Assembly (NCBI GenBank): GCA_964473105.1
Contig: CAYYNQ010000102.1
Span: 42,215 to 106,214, forward strand
Source: CAYYNQ01 sp964473105
GTDB lineage: Bacteria; Sumerlaeota; Sumerlaeia; MVZB01
DNA: 64,000 bases
Direction: 5' to 3'
Shown: piece by piece, positions 9,282-18,500 of the stretch
Layout of the letters: every line of letters starts with the position of its first letter
How positions within the stretch are numbered: the stretch's first letter is position 1
Translations under genes and position numbers: made by a program
Notes under the pieces: generated by a model
What the model saw: the letters and a program-made list of their open reading frames with translations, nothing else
Database searches by the model: none
What the model was told of the DNA's origin: nothing

Positions 9282-10340
9282 ATGACCGACTTCCCAGAAC
9301 CCCATCCGCACATCGCCGCCCTTGAGCCTTATATTCCCGGTGAACAGCTACATGGTGATGGCTGGGTCAAGATGAACACCAATGAGTTCCCCTATCCTGC
9401 CGCAGCCGGGGTGGTTGAGGCTATCCGTCGTGAAGCTACGGATTCAATCAGGATTTATCCCGATCCCGTCTGTGCCCTTTTGCGCAAAACATTGGCGGAA
9501 CATCACGGTGTGGAACCCGACCGGATTCTTGTTGGTAACGGATCGGATGAAATCCTGCGTATGCTGTTCCATGCTTTTGTCGGGCAGGGACGACGTGTTG
9601 CGATCGTCCGGCCGACTTACACGCTGTTTGAGGTTCTCGCCGGAATGTTTGCCGCGGATATCCAGAACCACGAACTTGCGCCGGAGCATGAACGTTTGCC
9701 CGAAAGCCTGTTCGATGAGCAATGGGATGTTTGTTTCCTCCCATTGCCCAATCCGCCGTTGGGTTCAGTTTTCCCGGATGGAGACCTTGACCGGCTTGTC
9801 GGGACCGGCCGGATGATTATTCTGGACGGGGCCTATCAGGACTTTTCGGAATATGCAGACCCATTGGAACGTCATGCGGATTGTCCCAATGTTGTTTTCA
9901 CGAGGACGTTTTCGAAGTCGTACGGACTAGCGGGCCTGAGGGTTGGTTATGGGATCGCGGTTGCCGAGGTGATTACCGACCTACACCGGATTCGTGATTC
10001 CTACAATGTGAACCGGGTCAGTCAGGCGGCGGCCCTTGCTGCGCTTGAAGCATCAGGTTATTACCGTGAACGGTGCGACCAGATCATGAGATCGCGACGG
10101 CAACTGGCCCAAGACCTGACGACCTTGGGGTTTAGGGTGCATCCGGGTCAGGCCAATTTTTTGTTTGCGAGGCATCCGCGAGCCGAGATGATTTTCAGGG
10201 AGTTGAAGGGGCAGAAGATTCTGGTGAGATATTTTGATCAGGCGGGCCTCAAGGATGGCGTCCGGATCACGATCGGCGGGCCGTTTGAGAATCAAATCCT
10301 GGTTGATACATTGAAATCAATGGATTTAAATGGTTTTTGA
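9282..10340 (+). CDS. HisC-like PLP-dependent aminotransferase (histidinol-phosphate aminotransferase family)
   Basis: This is a fold-type I pyridoxal-phosphate aminotransferase of 352 residues from the ATG at 9282. The open frame extends upstream to 9168, but that part has no family similarity. Visible family marks are the N-terminal substrate motif KMNTNEFPYP, YPDP, the phosphate-binding VGNGSDEIL, the cofactor aspartate region ILDGAYQDF, and the Schiff-base lysine in TFSKSYGLAGLRVGYG. All match HisC, which converts imidazole acetol-phosphate to histidinol phosphate. No other his gene is in the window, so it may instead act on another amino acid such as phenylalanine or tyrosine, as many HisC paralogs do. 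No clear Shine-Dalgarno sequence precedes the start. Confidence 0.88.
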   Translation: MTDFPEPHPHIAALEPYIPGEQLHGDGWVKMNTNEFPYPAAAGVVEAIRREATDSIRIYPDPVCALLRKTLAEHHGVEPDRILVGNGSDEILRMLFHAFVGQGRRVAIVRPTYTLFEVLAGMFAADIQNHELAPEHERLPESLFDEQWDVCFLPLPNPPLGSVFPDGDLDRLVGTGRMIILDGAYQDFSEYADPLERHADCPNVVFTRTFSKSYGLAGLRVGYGIAVAEVITDLHRIRDSYNVNRVSQAAALAALEASGYYRERCDQIMRSRRQLAQDLTTLGFRVHPGQANFLFARHPRAEMIFRELKGQKILVRYFDQAGLKDGVRITIGGPFENQILVDTLKSMDLNGF

Positions 10341-10529
10341 GGCTTCAGTTTTGTGCTTCAATGATCGAGACTTGGCCCGGGCCATGCGTTGGGGAGGATT
10401 CTGATTGTCAAATCGTGTCTGTTTGGACGAAGATAAATCACATGTGGCCGTGATATCTGAAGGTTCCCGGGGGGGATTTCTGCCATGGGTATGCCGTTTT
10501 GACGTTTGGATACAGGAGGTATTTCTCTG

Positions 10530-10832
10530 ATGAAACCGGATATGGTGACCAAGTGTCTCCTCGGAATGATCGTGATTCTTTTGGCGGTGCTGGTATTCAG
10601 GCCGTCGTTCGATTTGACTGCCGGGGCTTTTGCGGAGGGTAGCAACGAAGTCACGCTGGGTTACAAGGCAGCGCCGCCGATCCAGATCAGCAACATGGGT
10701 CTCGAGGTCAAAAGCATTCATGTCATCGACAGCGCAAGTGCCTTCGTTGCTGAGTATGATGATGGATTCAAGGTTTACCGGGTCTATCCAGTCAAGACTA
10801 CGCGGGCCTCGCTGGCGGCGGCGCGGGACTGA
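10530..10832 (+). CDS. Small membrane-anchored protein of unknown function
   Basis: This is a 100-residue protein read from the ATG at 10530. A perfect ribosome site (AGGAGGT, 10514-10520) nine bases away fixes this start rather than the upstream one at 10506. Residues 6-23 form a single hydrophobic helix (signal anchor or uncleaved signal), followed by a soluble domain of about 70 residues with alternating hydrophobic strands (IQISNMGLEVKSIHVID, SAFVAEYDDGFKVYRVYPVK). I do not recognise a family. It lies 25 bases upstream of tRNA-Thr and on the same strand, so the two may share a transcript. Confidence 0.75.
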   Translation: MKPDMVTKCLLGMIVILLAVLVFRPSFDLTAGAFAEGSNEVTLGYKAAPPIQISNMGLEVKSIHVIDSASAFVAEYDDGFKVYRVYPVKTTRASLAAARD

Positions 10833-10857
10833 AGTTATCCCATCCTGATTTCGATAT

Positions 10858-10933
10858 GCCCAAGTAGCTCAGTCGGTAGAGCACATGCATGGTAAGCATG
10901 AGGTCTGCGGTTCGATTCCGCACTTGGGCTCCA
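10858..10933 (+). tRNA. tRNA-Thr (anticodon GGT)
   Basis: A complete 76-base cloverleaf is visible. The acceptor stem GCCCAAG pairs with CTTGGGC, with discriminator T and an encoded CCA. The D arm is GCTC/GAGC, the anticodon stem CATGC/GCATG closes a seven-base loop ATGGTAA giving anticodon GGT, and the T arm is TGCGG/CCGCA around TTCGATT. GGT reads ACC and ACT threonine codons. The 3' CCA is genomically encoded. No terminator is visible downstream. Confidence 0.97.
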
Positions 10934-11242
10934 TTTCCTTTCAACAGAATCAACGCAATAATTCAATGCATATTGTTTTTCGATACCCTAAGGTGGACGC
11001 AAATCGGCCATGAATGGATGACATTGGGGCATATGATACCTCCATAATCCATGAGCCAATGGGGTTATGGGTGCGGGCGATACTCATTGTATCCATCCCA
11101 TCGGATTCTGCGGTGGTTGTGGCCACCAATATGGCCGTCACGATGTAGGGCAAGGTGTTCCGCCTCCAGGGGATTGACCTGTGATGATCGTGTCCGCAGT
11201 TTGCACGTCTTGCCGATGGCCGGACCGGGAAAACCAGGGATC
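10934..11242 (+). other. Intergenic gap after tRNA-Thr
   Basis: About 309 bases with an AT-rich start (10940-11000) and no convincing gene. The downstream channel gene's frame stays open through part of this stretch (from 11051), but the translated residues are low-complexity and unlike the MscS family. I see no terminator or strong promoter. Confidence 0.4.
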
Positions 11243-12319
11243 ATGGCTCAGTACGACTGGCAACCACTTTACTTCCTTTTGGGAAGCCTCCTGGTCGGCA
11301 TTCTGATCCAGAAGTGGGTCATCGGGAGATTACACAGCCTTGCAAAGCGTACACGATGGAAATGGGATGATGTCCTCACGCAATCTCTCGGCAAATGCCC
11401 CGTCATCTGGTGTCTCTGTGCGGGTGGGTATTGCTACCTCCTATCTGGGCAGTTCGACCCGTCAGAGATAGAATTGGCCCACAAGATCCTGGTCAGCGTT
11501 CTGATCTTTACAGGGATGATCGTGATCGGCCGCCTTGCCAGCGGTTCCGTTGAACTGTTGACAGGCAGGACCCGGAGCAAGCTGCCTTCCACGACATTGA
11601 TGTCCAACATTGCGCGTCTGTTGACCTATATTCTGGGTGCTATTCTGATCCTGCAAAACCTTGAGATCAAGATCACCCCCATGATCACAGCCCTTGGGAT
11701 TGGGGGCTTGGCTGTTGCCTTGGCCCTGGAGGAAACTCTCAGCAATCTTATCGCAGGTGTCCAGATCGTTGCATCACAACTCGTGCGTCCAGGCGATTAC
11801 GTGAAACTCGATGCTGGCTATGAGGGTTATGTCACCGATGTCAAGGCCCGTAACACGACCATACGCTCATTTCCCGACAACAACCGAATCATTGTACCCA
11901 ACCGTACCATGGCTTCGTCCATCGTCATCAACTACAGTCTGCCTGAAGAAAACTTGTGGGTCGATGTCGCGGTTGGGGTTGCTTATGACAGCAATCTGGA
12001 ACACGTTGAGGCCGTGACCCTGGACGTTGCCCGCCAGGTATGCAAATCTGTGGAGGGGGGCATTTCCGGGCATGACCCGTTTCTTCGCTACGAGGAATTC
12101 GGGGATTCGAGCATCAATTTTCGTGTGCGCATGTTTGTCAGGGCATTCGAGGACCAGTTTCTGATCAGACACACTTTCATCAAACTGCTTCATCAGCGGT
12201 TTAACGAGGAGGGGATCGAGATCCCATTTCCCATCCGAACCATCCATGTAAAGCATAAGGAAGCCCACATTGTTGCTGATTCGGCAACGCCACCGCATCT
12301 TCCGGAAAATGGATCCTGA
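11243..12319 (+). CDS. MscS-family small-conductance mechanosensitive channel
   Basis: The protein has 358 residues from the ATG at 11243; an alternative ATG at 11216 would add nine. Transmembrane segments lie near residues 8-25, 50-70, 80-105 and 125-150. The pore-lining helix and start of the beta domain are recognisable from ALGIGGLAVALALEETLSN and VRPGDYVKL, followed by the conserved NNRIIVPNRTMASS loop and the alpha/beta C-terminal domain. MscS channels open under membrane tension to release solutes on osmotic down-shock. The C-terminal tail is short and there is no extra regulatory domain. The gene stands alone, convergent with the rhamnosidase gene. Confidence 0.93.
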   Translation: MAQYDWQPLYFLLGSLLVGILIQKWVIGRLHSLAKRTRWKWDDVLTQSLGKCPVIWCLCAGGYCYLLSGQFDPSEIELAHKILVSVLIFTGMIVIGRLASGSVELLTGRTRSKLPSTTLMSNIARLLTYILGAILILQNLEIKITPMITALGIGGLAVALALEETLSNLIAGVQIVASQLVRPGDYVKLDAGYEGYVTDVKARNTTIRSFPDNNRIIVPNRTMASSIVINYSLPEENLWVDVAVGVAYDSNLEHVEAVTLDVARQVCKSVEGGISGHDPFLRYEEFGDSSINFRVRMFVRAFEDQFLIRHTFIKLLHQRFNEEGIEIPFPIRTIHVKHKEAHIVADSATPPHLPENGS

Positions 12320-12423
12320 CGGGAAGGCCATGCCCCCCGGCATCCATCTTCCTCACAATCCGAAGGTCCCCCCATTCAGCACTTCCCGGGACCCGGGGGA
12401 CAGGGCCGTGCATTGTGTGTTGA

Positions 12424-15141
12424 TCATTTTATTTTTGACTCGAAAGCGTATTCCCCGGGATGGATCCGGTATACCCCGGATCTAGGTCCTGACCACAGAT
12501 GGGATATGTCTTCACTGACATCCACAAGGTTTCCGCCCTCCATAATGCTTCCCGGGTCGCTGGTGGGAATATGTATTGTTGCCGTCGTGTTGGCCGGGAT
12601 CGAGACATCAAGCATGAATCTGCCGGTTTCGATCTTCCAATGTGTCTTGATCGGACCGCGGATCGATTTGTAACTTGCCCTGCACCACTTCATTACTCCC
12701 CCGGGGCGTGGACGGATGATGATGTTCCTGAATCCCGGGCCATCCGTGTCGATCCCGGCGATAGTCCTGAACATCCATTCCCCCACGGCCCCGAATGAGT
12801 AATGTGCAAATGAATTCATGCCAGGTGTCTGGAATCCCTTTTCCGGTGTCCACCCGTCCCATCTTTCCCAGATGCTGGTGGCACCGTGCTGGATCGAGAA
12901 GCCCCAGGAGGGAAAACTCCTGTTGTGAAACAGGTGATAGGCAACGTCCAAGTGTCCCGTGTCCGTCAGTACGGTCATCAAGTCCTTGGTGCCGACAAAC
13001 CCGGTCGAAAGATGCCAGCCCCTTGACTCGATATCCTCGACAAGGTGCCGAGCCGCCGGGGCCCTCAAGGCCTCGGGCAGCAGGTTGAAGCGCAGGGCCA
13101 GCACATAGACCGTCTGGGTATCACCCCTAATACGGCCGTTACTGAGGACATAGGCCTGATTGAATGCATCCTTGATCTGTTCATGCAGGCGACAATACTT
13201 TTCGGCATCGCCGGTTTTCCCAAGCACCGTCGCAGTTTGCGCAACCAAGTCGGCACTATGGGCAAAATATGCCGTTGCCAGCACATCCTTCGGCGTGTTG
13301 GCATTGATGTTCAGCCAGTCCCCATAACCTTCTGCCGGCCGCAACAGGCCTCTGCTGTTCTTCCGGCAGAAGGAGATCCACCTCGCCATTGACCGGTAGT
13401 GTTTTCTAAGGATGTGTTCGTCACCGTAGGCCTGATACATGGTCCACGGACAGATCACACCCGCATCCCCCCATGCGGAAACACCATGGCCATTGTGGCT
13501 CTTGCATGGGGCAATGTCCGGAAACCCGCCGTCCGCTGTTTGTGCGTCGGCCAGATCCACGAGCCATTTCGTGAAGAACGCCGCGACATCATTGTTACAG
13601 GTGGCCGTACGGATGTAGATTTGTGCATCACCCGTCCATCCCAGCCGTTCGTCGCGCTGTGGACAATCGGTCGGGATATCGATAAAGTTCGCCCTCTGGG
13701 TTTGGCGGATGTTCCGGTAAAGCCGGTTGGCCATCCGGTTTGAGCACTTGAAATCCCCGGCAACGGGTGTATTGGAGGTTAGTTCAACACCGGTAATTGC
13801 CCTGATGTCGGGCTGCCCCGGATATCCATGGACCTCGACATACTGGAATCCGTGGAAGGTGAATTGTGGTTCCCAGGTTTCCTCGCGCCCCCCGCCCTTG
13901 CAGATGTAAGTATCCGTGGCCCGGGCACCGCGCAGGTTCTCGGTGTAGATCGTTCCATCCGGTTCGAGCCGTTCAGCGAACCGCATTACAATCCTTCGCC
14001 CCCGCCGTCCCTTGACCTTCAGGCGGACAAAGCCGGCGAAGTTCGCGCCCAGGTCAAAAACGAACCTACCTTGCTTCGGTTCCGTGACGCTGACGGGTCT
14101 GATCCTGCGAAATTCCTGCACCCTGGCGCCTGGATAGGCTCCGGTTGCCGCCTTGATCGATGAGGTCAGGTTTACCCGGCTCCAGTTGCTATCATCGAAA
14201 CCTGGGGCATTCCAGCCGGGCATCTCCCTGCGGGCATCATGGGTTTCCCCCATCAGAAGATCAGACTCGAGCAACGGCCCGGTCGAGGCTTTCCAGGACC
14301 GGTCGGTTACAATGGTCCTGCGGCTGCCATCCTTATATTCCACATGCAGCTGGACTCGAAAACGAGGCTTGTCGCCATCATGTTCACGAATATTCTTGAA
14401 GCCTACATAACCGGCATACCAGCCATCGGCAAGGATAGCACCCATGGCATTTCCCCCCTCCGTTAGCATATCGGTGACATCGTAGGTGTTGTAATAAACG
14501 CGGGTCTGATAATCCGTCCAGCCGGGTGTGAAATAATCCATCCCGACACGTCGGCCGTTGATGTGCATTTCAAACAAACCGAGTGCCGAGGCATATGCCG
14601 TCGCCCGCCGGATGGGTTTTCTCAACATGAATGTTTTCCGCAGATAACGGGGCGGAGGCAGATAGAGGGCACCGTCTGAATTATTCGCCCCGGATCCGGA
14701 TTTGACCGGCCGCCCGATTCTGTCCATCCCGATCCATGCCGCCCTCCAGTCCGAGTCCCCGAGTAATCCCATGGTCCAGTGTGCCGGTTGGCTCCATGCC
14801 GATTCGTCGCCGCCCGCATCCCGGACTTGGACCTTCCAGAAACACTGCATTTCGGACTTCAATGGTTTTCCCTCGTAGATGATGTTGGTGGTTTCATTGG
14901 AGCTGACAAACCCGGAGTCCCACAGGGTTCCCCGGTTTGTCGCAAGTGTGGCCCCGGCATGGGCAACAAGGATCCGGTATGCGGTCTGTCGCTGCGCACG
15001 TTGCTCGGATTCGACAATCCAGCTGAGGCGGGGTCGACGCACGTCGATACCTTTCGGGTCTATTGCGTACTCACATCGAAGATAACCGGGCACGAGTCTG
15101 GATCCCGAATCAGGTCCCTTGTGACACGGGGGTTTTTTCAT
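12424..15141 (-). CDS. GH78 alpha-L-rhamnosidase, cytoplasmic
   Basis: This is a 905-residue glycoside hydrolase of family 78, which releases terminal alpha-L-rhamnose by inversion. The order is an N-terminal Ig-like domain (rCEYaiDPkGIDvrRPRLSW, about residues 20-110), beta-sandwich domains including YTPGWTDY-like 'DYFTPGWTDYQTRVYY', then the (alpha/alpha)6 barrel with the family signature DCPQRDERLGWTGDAQ. That signature holds the catalytic-pocket Asp and Glu residues. A C-terminal beta domain follows. The start at 15141 has a GGGA site eight bases upstream; the GTG at 15186 does not. No signal peptide is visible, so hydrolysis should occur in the cytoplasm. It is divergent from a sugar ABC importer across 178 bases that contain palindromes, so imported rhamno-oligosaccharides are a likely substrate. 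Confidence 0.93.
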   Translation of the reverse strand: MKKPPCHKGPDSGSRLVPGYLRCEYAIDPKGIDVRRPRLSWIVESEQRAQRQTAYRILVAHAGATLATNRGTLWDSGFVSSNETTNIIYEGKPLKSEMQCFWKVQVRDAGGDESAWSQPAHWTMGLLGDSDWRAAWIGMDRIGRPVKSGSGANNSDGALYLPPPRYLRKTFMLRKPIRRATAYASALGLFEMHINGRRVGMDYFTPGWTDYQTRVYYNTYDVTDMLTEGGNAMGAILADGWYAGYVGFKNIREHDGDKPRFRVQLHVEYKDGSRRTIVTDRSWKASTGPLLESDLLMGETHDARREMPGWNAPGFDDSNWSRVNLTSSIKAATGAYPGARVQEFRRIRPVSVTEPKQGRFVFDLGANFAGFVRLKVKGRRGRRIVMRFAERLEPDGTIYTENLRGARATDTYICKGGGREETWEPQFTFHGFQYVEVHGYPGQPDIRAITGVELTSNTPVAGDFKCSNRMANRLYRNIRQTQRANFIDIPTDCPQRDERLGWTGDAQIYIRTATCNNDVAAFFTKWLVDLADAQTADGGFPDIAPCKSHNGHGVSAWGDAGVICPWTMYQAYGDEHILRKHYRSMARWISFCRKNSRGLLRPAEGYGDWLNINANTPKDVLATAYFAHSADLVAQTATVLGKTGDAEKYCRLHEQIKDAFNQAYVLSNGRIRGDTQTVYVLALRFNLLPEALRAPAARHLVEDIESRGWHLSTGFVGTKDLMTVLTDTGHLDVAYHLFHNRSFPSWGFSIQHGATSIWERWDGWTPEKGFQTPGMNSFAHYSFGAVGEWMFRTIAGIDTDGPGFRNIIIRPRPGGVMKWCRASYKSIRGPIKTHWKIETGRFMLDVSIPANTTATIHIPTSDPGSIMEGGNLVDVSEDISHLWSGPRSGVYRIHPGEYAFESKIK

Positions 15142-15227
15142 GATGGCATCCCTGTTTCCTTTTTCCCGGGGATTAAGTATCGGCACAAGTATAATCTAAC
15201 ACAGCGTCCACCCCGCGCACAAAAGAT

Positions 15228-15255
15228 ACATGTTTCACATGTTAAAGCATGCTTT
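15228..15255. promoter_or_regulatory. Cluster of palindromes between rhamnosidase and sugar ABC operon (candidate operator)
   Basis: Two copies of the palindrome ACATGT (15228-15233 and 15237-15242, nine bases apart) are followed at once by a perfect 12-base palindrome AAAGCATGCTTT (15244-15255). They lie in the 178-base divergent region, about 65 bases before the binding-protein start. Such symmetry is typical of LacI-, GntR- or AraC-type regulator sites, but no regulator gene is adjacent. Confidence 0.45.
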
Positions 15256-15319
15256 GTCATACGGCCGGCCCTGTTCCCCGATCTTGACCTTTCTCGGCGA
15301 ATTATGTGACGATCACGGC

Positions 15320-16666
15320 ATGATTTTGATGCGAGTTCCCTGCTCTGGCGGACTTTGGGCCGCTGTCTTCTTCATGGCTGTCATGTCTGGCTGCGGAGGT
15401 TCCGGTGAAGACCCGTTGGTGGTCGATGTCTGGCATCCGTATGAGATGGAGGTCGGTGACGAACTTGTCGCCGCCCTGGAGAAATTTGAAGAAATCCACC
15501 CGGGTCTGGATGTACGGACCCTGTTCGCGTCGAACAATCTTTCCTCGAGCCAGAAATTATTTCTGTCCATTGCGGGCGGCGTTCCCCCGGATGTCACCTT
15601 TGTTGATGGGCCGCAGGTGGCCGAGTGGGCCTGCCTCGGAGCAATCGAGCCGCTCGATGACTATATTGCCGCGGCCGGTATCCAGGAGGAGGACTTTTGG
15701 GAACCCTGCTGGAAACAAAACATTTTTGATGGTCGGGTTTATGGATTGACCATCAATGCCGACCCGAACTTCGGTTTCTTTTGGAACAAGGAGGCCTTCA
15801 GGGAGGTCGGCCTCGATCCCCAAAAACCACCCGAGACCTTTGAGCAGATGGATCGGATGGCGAAACAACTGACATCCGTACGGGATGGCCGCCTCGAGTC
15901 GGCTGGCATCATCCCGTGGATGATCTACGGCAAGGCCAACTCGTTGTTCACGTGGGGCTGGGCGTTCGGCGGGAAGTTTTTCGATGATGAGAACAACCGG
16001 GTCACGGCCGATCATCCCCGCGTCGTCAGTGCCCTTGAGTGGATGTTGAGCTATGCGGAGCAATATGACATTCGCAGAATTTCCTCGCTGGCGACGGGTT
16101 TTGGCAGCGCCGAGCAGAATCCGTTCTTCACCGGAAAAATAGCCATGCAGCCGATGATCGTCTACACGCTGCGTGAAATCGAACGTTACCGTCCCGAGCT
16201 TGAGTTCGGCGTGACCGAGCTTCCACAACCCAGCGGGGGTGTGCGCAATAGCTCATGGGTGGGCGGATGGTGTCTTGCCATACCGAAGGGTGCAAAAAAC
16301 CCCGATGACGCGTTCAAGGTTATTCAGTGGCTCTGTACAAGTCCGGAAGGGACAACGCGTATCGCACGGGCGTTGGGCACCATGCCGGGCTACCGAAAAT
16401 CACCTTACCTTGACAAGGCGGGAAAGGATCCCCGGATGAAGGCGCTGATCGGGATTCTCGAGAACTCGAAAAACCAGAGGCCGGTCATGCCTGCACAGGC
16501 GTACTACATGGGTGAACTCGAACGGGCGGTTGATGCTGCGTTGTACGGGACGAAAACCCCCGGGGAGGCGTTGCGCGATGCAAGCGCCCGGACCCAGGAG
16601 CAGCTCGACCGGATCCTGGCAAGGTATGATGAGCGGCAGGCCCGCAGACAGGTGGCCAATCCATGA
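15320..16666 (+). CDS. Carbohydrate ABC transporter substrate-binding lipoprotein (extracellular solute-binding family 1)
   Basis: From the ATG at 15320 (next in-frame ATG 15329) the protein has 448 residues. It begins with a lipoprotein signal whose hydrophobic core GLWAAVFFMAV leads to the lipobox VMSGC, so the cysteine is lipidated and the protein is anchored outside the inner membrane. The mature part is a MalE/UgpB-type binding protein: 'VVDVWHPYEMEVGDELVAAL', 'GVPPDVTFVDG', 'GLTINADPNFGFFWNKEAF' and 'GGWCLAIPKGAKNPDDAF' are family hallmarks. It is first in a three-gene operon; its last codon overlaps the next start as ATGA. The bound sugar is probably rhamnose-containing, judging by the divergent GH78 gene. 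Confidence 0.93.
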   Translation: MILMRVPCSGGLWAAVFFMAVMSGCGGSGEDPLVVDVWHPYEMEVGDELVAALEKFEEIHPGLDVRTLFASNNLSSSQKLFLSIAGGVPPDVTFVDGPQVAEWACLGAIEPLDDYIAAAGIQEEDFWEPCWKQNIFDGRVYGLTINADPNFGFFWNKEAFREVGLDPQKPPETFEQMDRMAKQLTSVRDGRLESAGIIPWMIYGKANSLFTWGWAFGGKFFDDENNRVTADHPRVVSALEWMLSYAEQYDIRRISSLATGFGSAEQNPFFTGKIAMQPMIVYTLREIERYRPELEFGVTELPQPSGGVRNSSWVGGWCLAIPKGAKNPDDAFKVIQWLCTSPEGTTRIARALGTMPGYRKSPYLDKAGKDPRMKALIGILENSKNQRPVMPAQAYYMGELERAVDAALYGTKTPGEALRDASARTQEQLDRILARYDERQARRQVANP

Positions 16667-17538
16667 GCCGGTCCAGCCTTGCCATGGGCCTGATGTTCAT
16701 TTCCCCCTGCCTGGTCGGGCTTCTTGTATTCATGTTGTATCCAGTCGCGGCGTCGTTCTATTTCAGTTTTTGCGACTACATGATTTTCGAATCCCCCAAG
16801 TTTATCGGGTTGGATAACTACGGGGAGCTTGTGCACGATCCGCTGTTCTGGACTTCGCTTTACAATACCCTTTATTACACGGTGATCGCTGTCCCTGGCG
16901 GCATGCTCTTTGCATTTCTGCTTGCGTTGATCCTCAACATGAGGGGCAGGGGCATGGCTCTTTACCGGACGATATTCTTCCTGCCGTCGATCATTCCCAT
17001 TGTGGCCTCGTCGGTTCTCTGGATCTGGATCCTTAACCCGCAGTACGGGCTGGTCAACATGTTGCTAATACGGCTTGGAATACCCAATCCTCCCGGTTGG
17101 CTGTCCGATCCGGCATGGTCAAAGCCCGCCCTGATCCTGATGAGCCTGTGGGGGGTCGGTGGAACACTGGTCATCTATCTTGCCGCGCTGCAGGATATCC
17201 CGACCCAGCTATACGAGGCGGCTGAGCTTGACGGTGCGCACGCATGGCACAAGATCAGGCACATTACGATACCGACAGCAAGCCCTGTGCTGTTCTTCAC
17301 TTTGATCATGGGATTGATCACATCGTTGCAATATTTCTCCCAGGCCTACGTGATGACCTCCGGTGGGCCGGGAAACTCGACGAGGTTCTTTGCCTTCTAT
17401 CTGTTCGACAATGCATTCCAGTATTTTCGAATGGGATATGCCTCGGCGATGGCCTGGATTCTGTTTCTGGTCATTGTTTTATTGACGTTTTTTGTTTTCA
17501 GGTTCACAGGAAAGTATGTGCATTATGCTGGACGTTAA
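16663..17538 (+). CDS. Sugar ABC transporter permease, MalF/UgpA type
   Basis: This 291-residue inner-membrane permease has six predicted helices. It starts at the ATG at 16663, overlapping the stop of the binding-protein gene by four bases, with AGGTGG upstream. The cytoplasmic EAA loop that docks the ATPase is visible as YEAAELDGAHAWHKIRHITIP. 'GLDNYGELVHDPLFWTSLYNTLYYT' and 'FFLPSIIPIVASSVLW' are typical of the UgpA/MalF branch. It forms a heterodimer with the following permease. Confidence 0.95.
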   Translation: MSRSSLAMGLMFISPCLVGLLVFMLYPVAASFYFSFCDYMIFESPKFIGLDNYGELVHDPLFWTSLYNTLYYTVIAVPGGMLFAFLLALILNMRGRGMALYRTIFFLPSIIPIVASSVLWIWILNPQYGLVNMLLIRLGIPNPPGWLSDPAWSKPALILMSLWGVGGTLVIYLAALQDIPTQLYEAAELDGAHAWHKIRHITIPTASPVLFFTLIMGLITSLQYFSQAYVMTSGGPGNSTRFFAFYLFDNAFQYFRMGYASAMAWILFLVIVLLTFFVFRFTGKYVHYAGR

Positions 17539-17553
17539 CGGGGACAGCCTGTC

Positions 17554-18381
17554 ATGAAACAAGCCGTTCAAAAGAGCGTCCTGGCCCATGTGCTCCTGGT
17601 CGTTTTGTCGGCTGTTTTCATCCTGCCGTTTCTTTGGCTGGTATCGAGCTCACTGAAGCCCGATGCAGAGATATTCAGGGAGGGCCTCCACTTGCTGCCG
17701 GACAGGCCAACGCTTTCCCATTACCTCAAGGGCATCGAGTCATATAATTTCCCTCATTTCCTGAAAAACACGGCCGTGATTTGTTTCCTTTCCGTGCTTG
17801 GAACCCTGTTGTCATGCTCGCTTGCGGCCTACGGGTTCGCGATGGTCAACTGGCGCGGAAGGGACATCAGCTTTTATGTCCTGCTCGCGACGATGATGCT
17901 TCCTCCTCAGGTGACAATGGTGCCCGTGTTCATGATCTTTCGCGAGCTGGGCTGGATCAACACGATCCTTCCGCTGGTAGCCCCCTGTTTTTTCGGGAAC
18001 GCTTTCTACATTTTCCTGCTGAGGCAGTTCTATTTATCCATCCCGCGGGACCTGATCGATGCGGCCCGGATTGATGGCTGTCATGATTTCAGGATCTGGG
18101 CGAATATCGTGCTTCCACTCTCGAAACCGGCACTTGCCACGGTCGGTTTGTTTGCCTTCCTCTATGCATGGAATGATTTCTTGGGACCGCTGATCTATCT
18201 GATGGACGAAGATAAATACACACTCTCACTGGGTCTGGCGATGCTGAGGGGTCAATACGTTTCCGACTGGGGATCGCTGATGGCGGTTTCAGTGCTGATG
18301 GTCATCCCGATTATCATCCTGTTTTTCTTCACCCAGAAGACTTTCATCCAAGGCATCAAGACAACCGGGCTGACGGGGTGA
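17554..18381 (+). CDS. Sugar ABC transporter permease, MalG/UgpE type
   Basis: This 275-residue permease has six helices and the EAA-type loop 'DLIDAARIDGCHDFRIWANI'. The stretches 'LATMMLPPQVTMVPVFMIFRELGWINT' in part and 'YAWNDFLGPLIYL' are the usual MalG/UgpE landmarks. It lies 15 bases after the first permease, with GGGGA upstream of its ATG. No ATP-binding subunit follows: the next gene is a convergent secreted-protein gene. The importer must therefore borrow a shared MsmX/UgpC-like ATPase encoded elsewhere. Confidence 0.95.
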   Translation: MKQAVQKSVLAHVLLVVLSAVFILPFLWLVSSSLKPDAEIFREGLHLLPDRPTLSHYLKGIESYNFPHFLKNTAVICFLSVLGTLLSCSLAAYGFAMVNWRGRDISFYVLLATMMLPPQVTMVPVFMIFRELGWINTILPLVAPCFFGNAFYIFLLRQFYLSIPRDLIDAARIDGCHDFRIWANIVLPLSKPALATVGLFAFLYAWNDFLGPLIYLMDEDKYTLSLGLAMLRGQYVSDWGSLMAVSVLMVIPIIILFFFTQKTFIQGIKTTGLTG

Positions 18382-18500
18382 CCAGGTTTCAGGAATAGTT
18401 TGAACCGTGGCCATGATGCCCCGGGTGGACAAGCCGGTTGTATCCTCTCCCCGGGTTTCACCGAGGATCACCGGGGCAGGCCTTCTTCCTGAACATTCAT

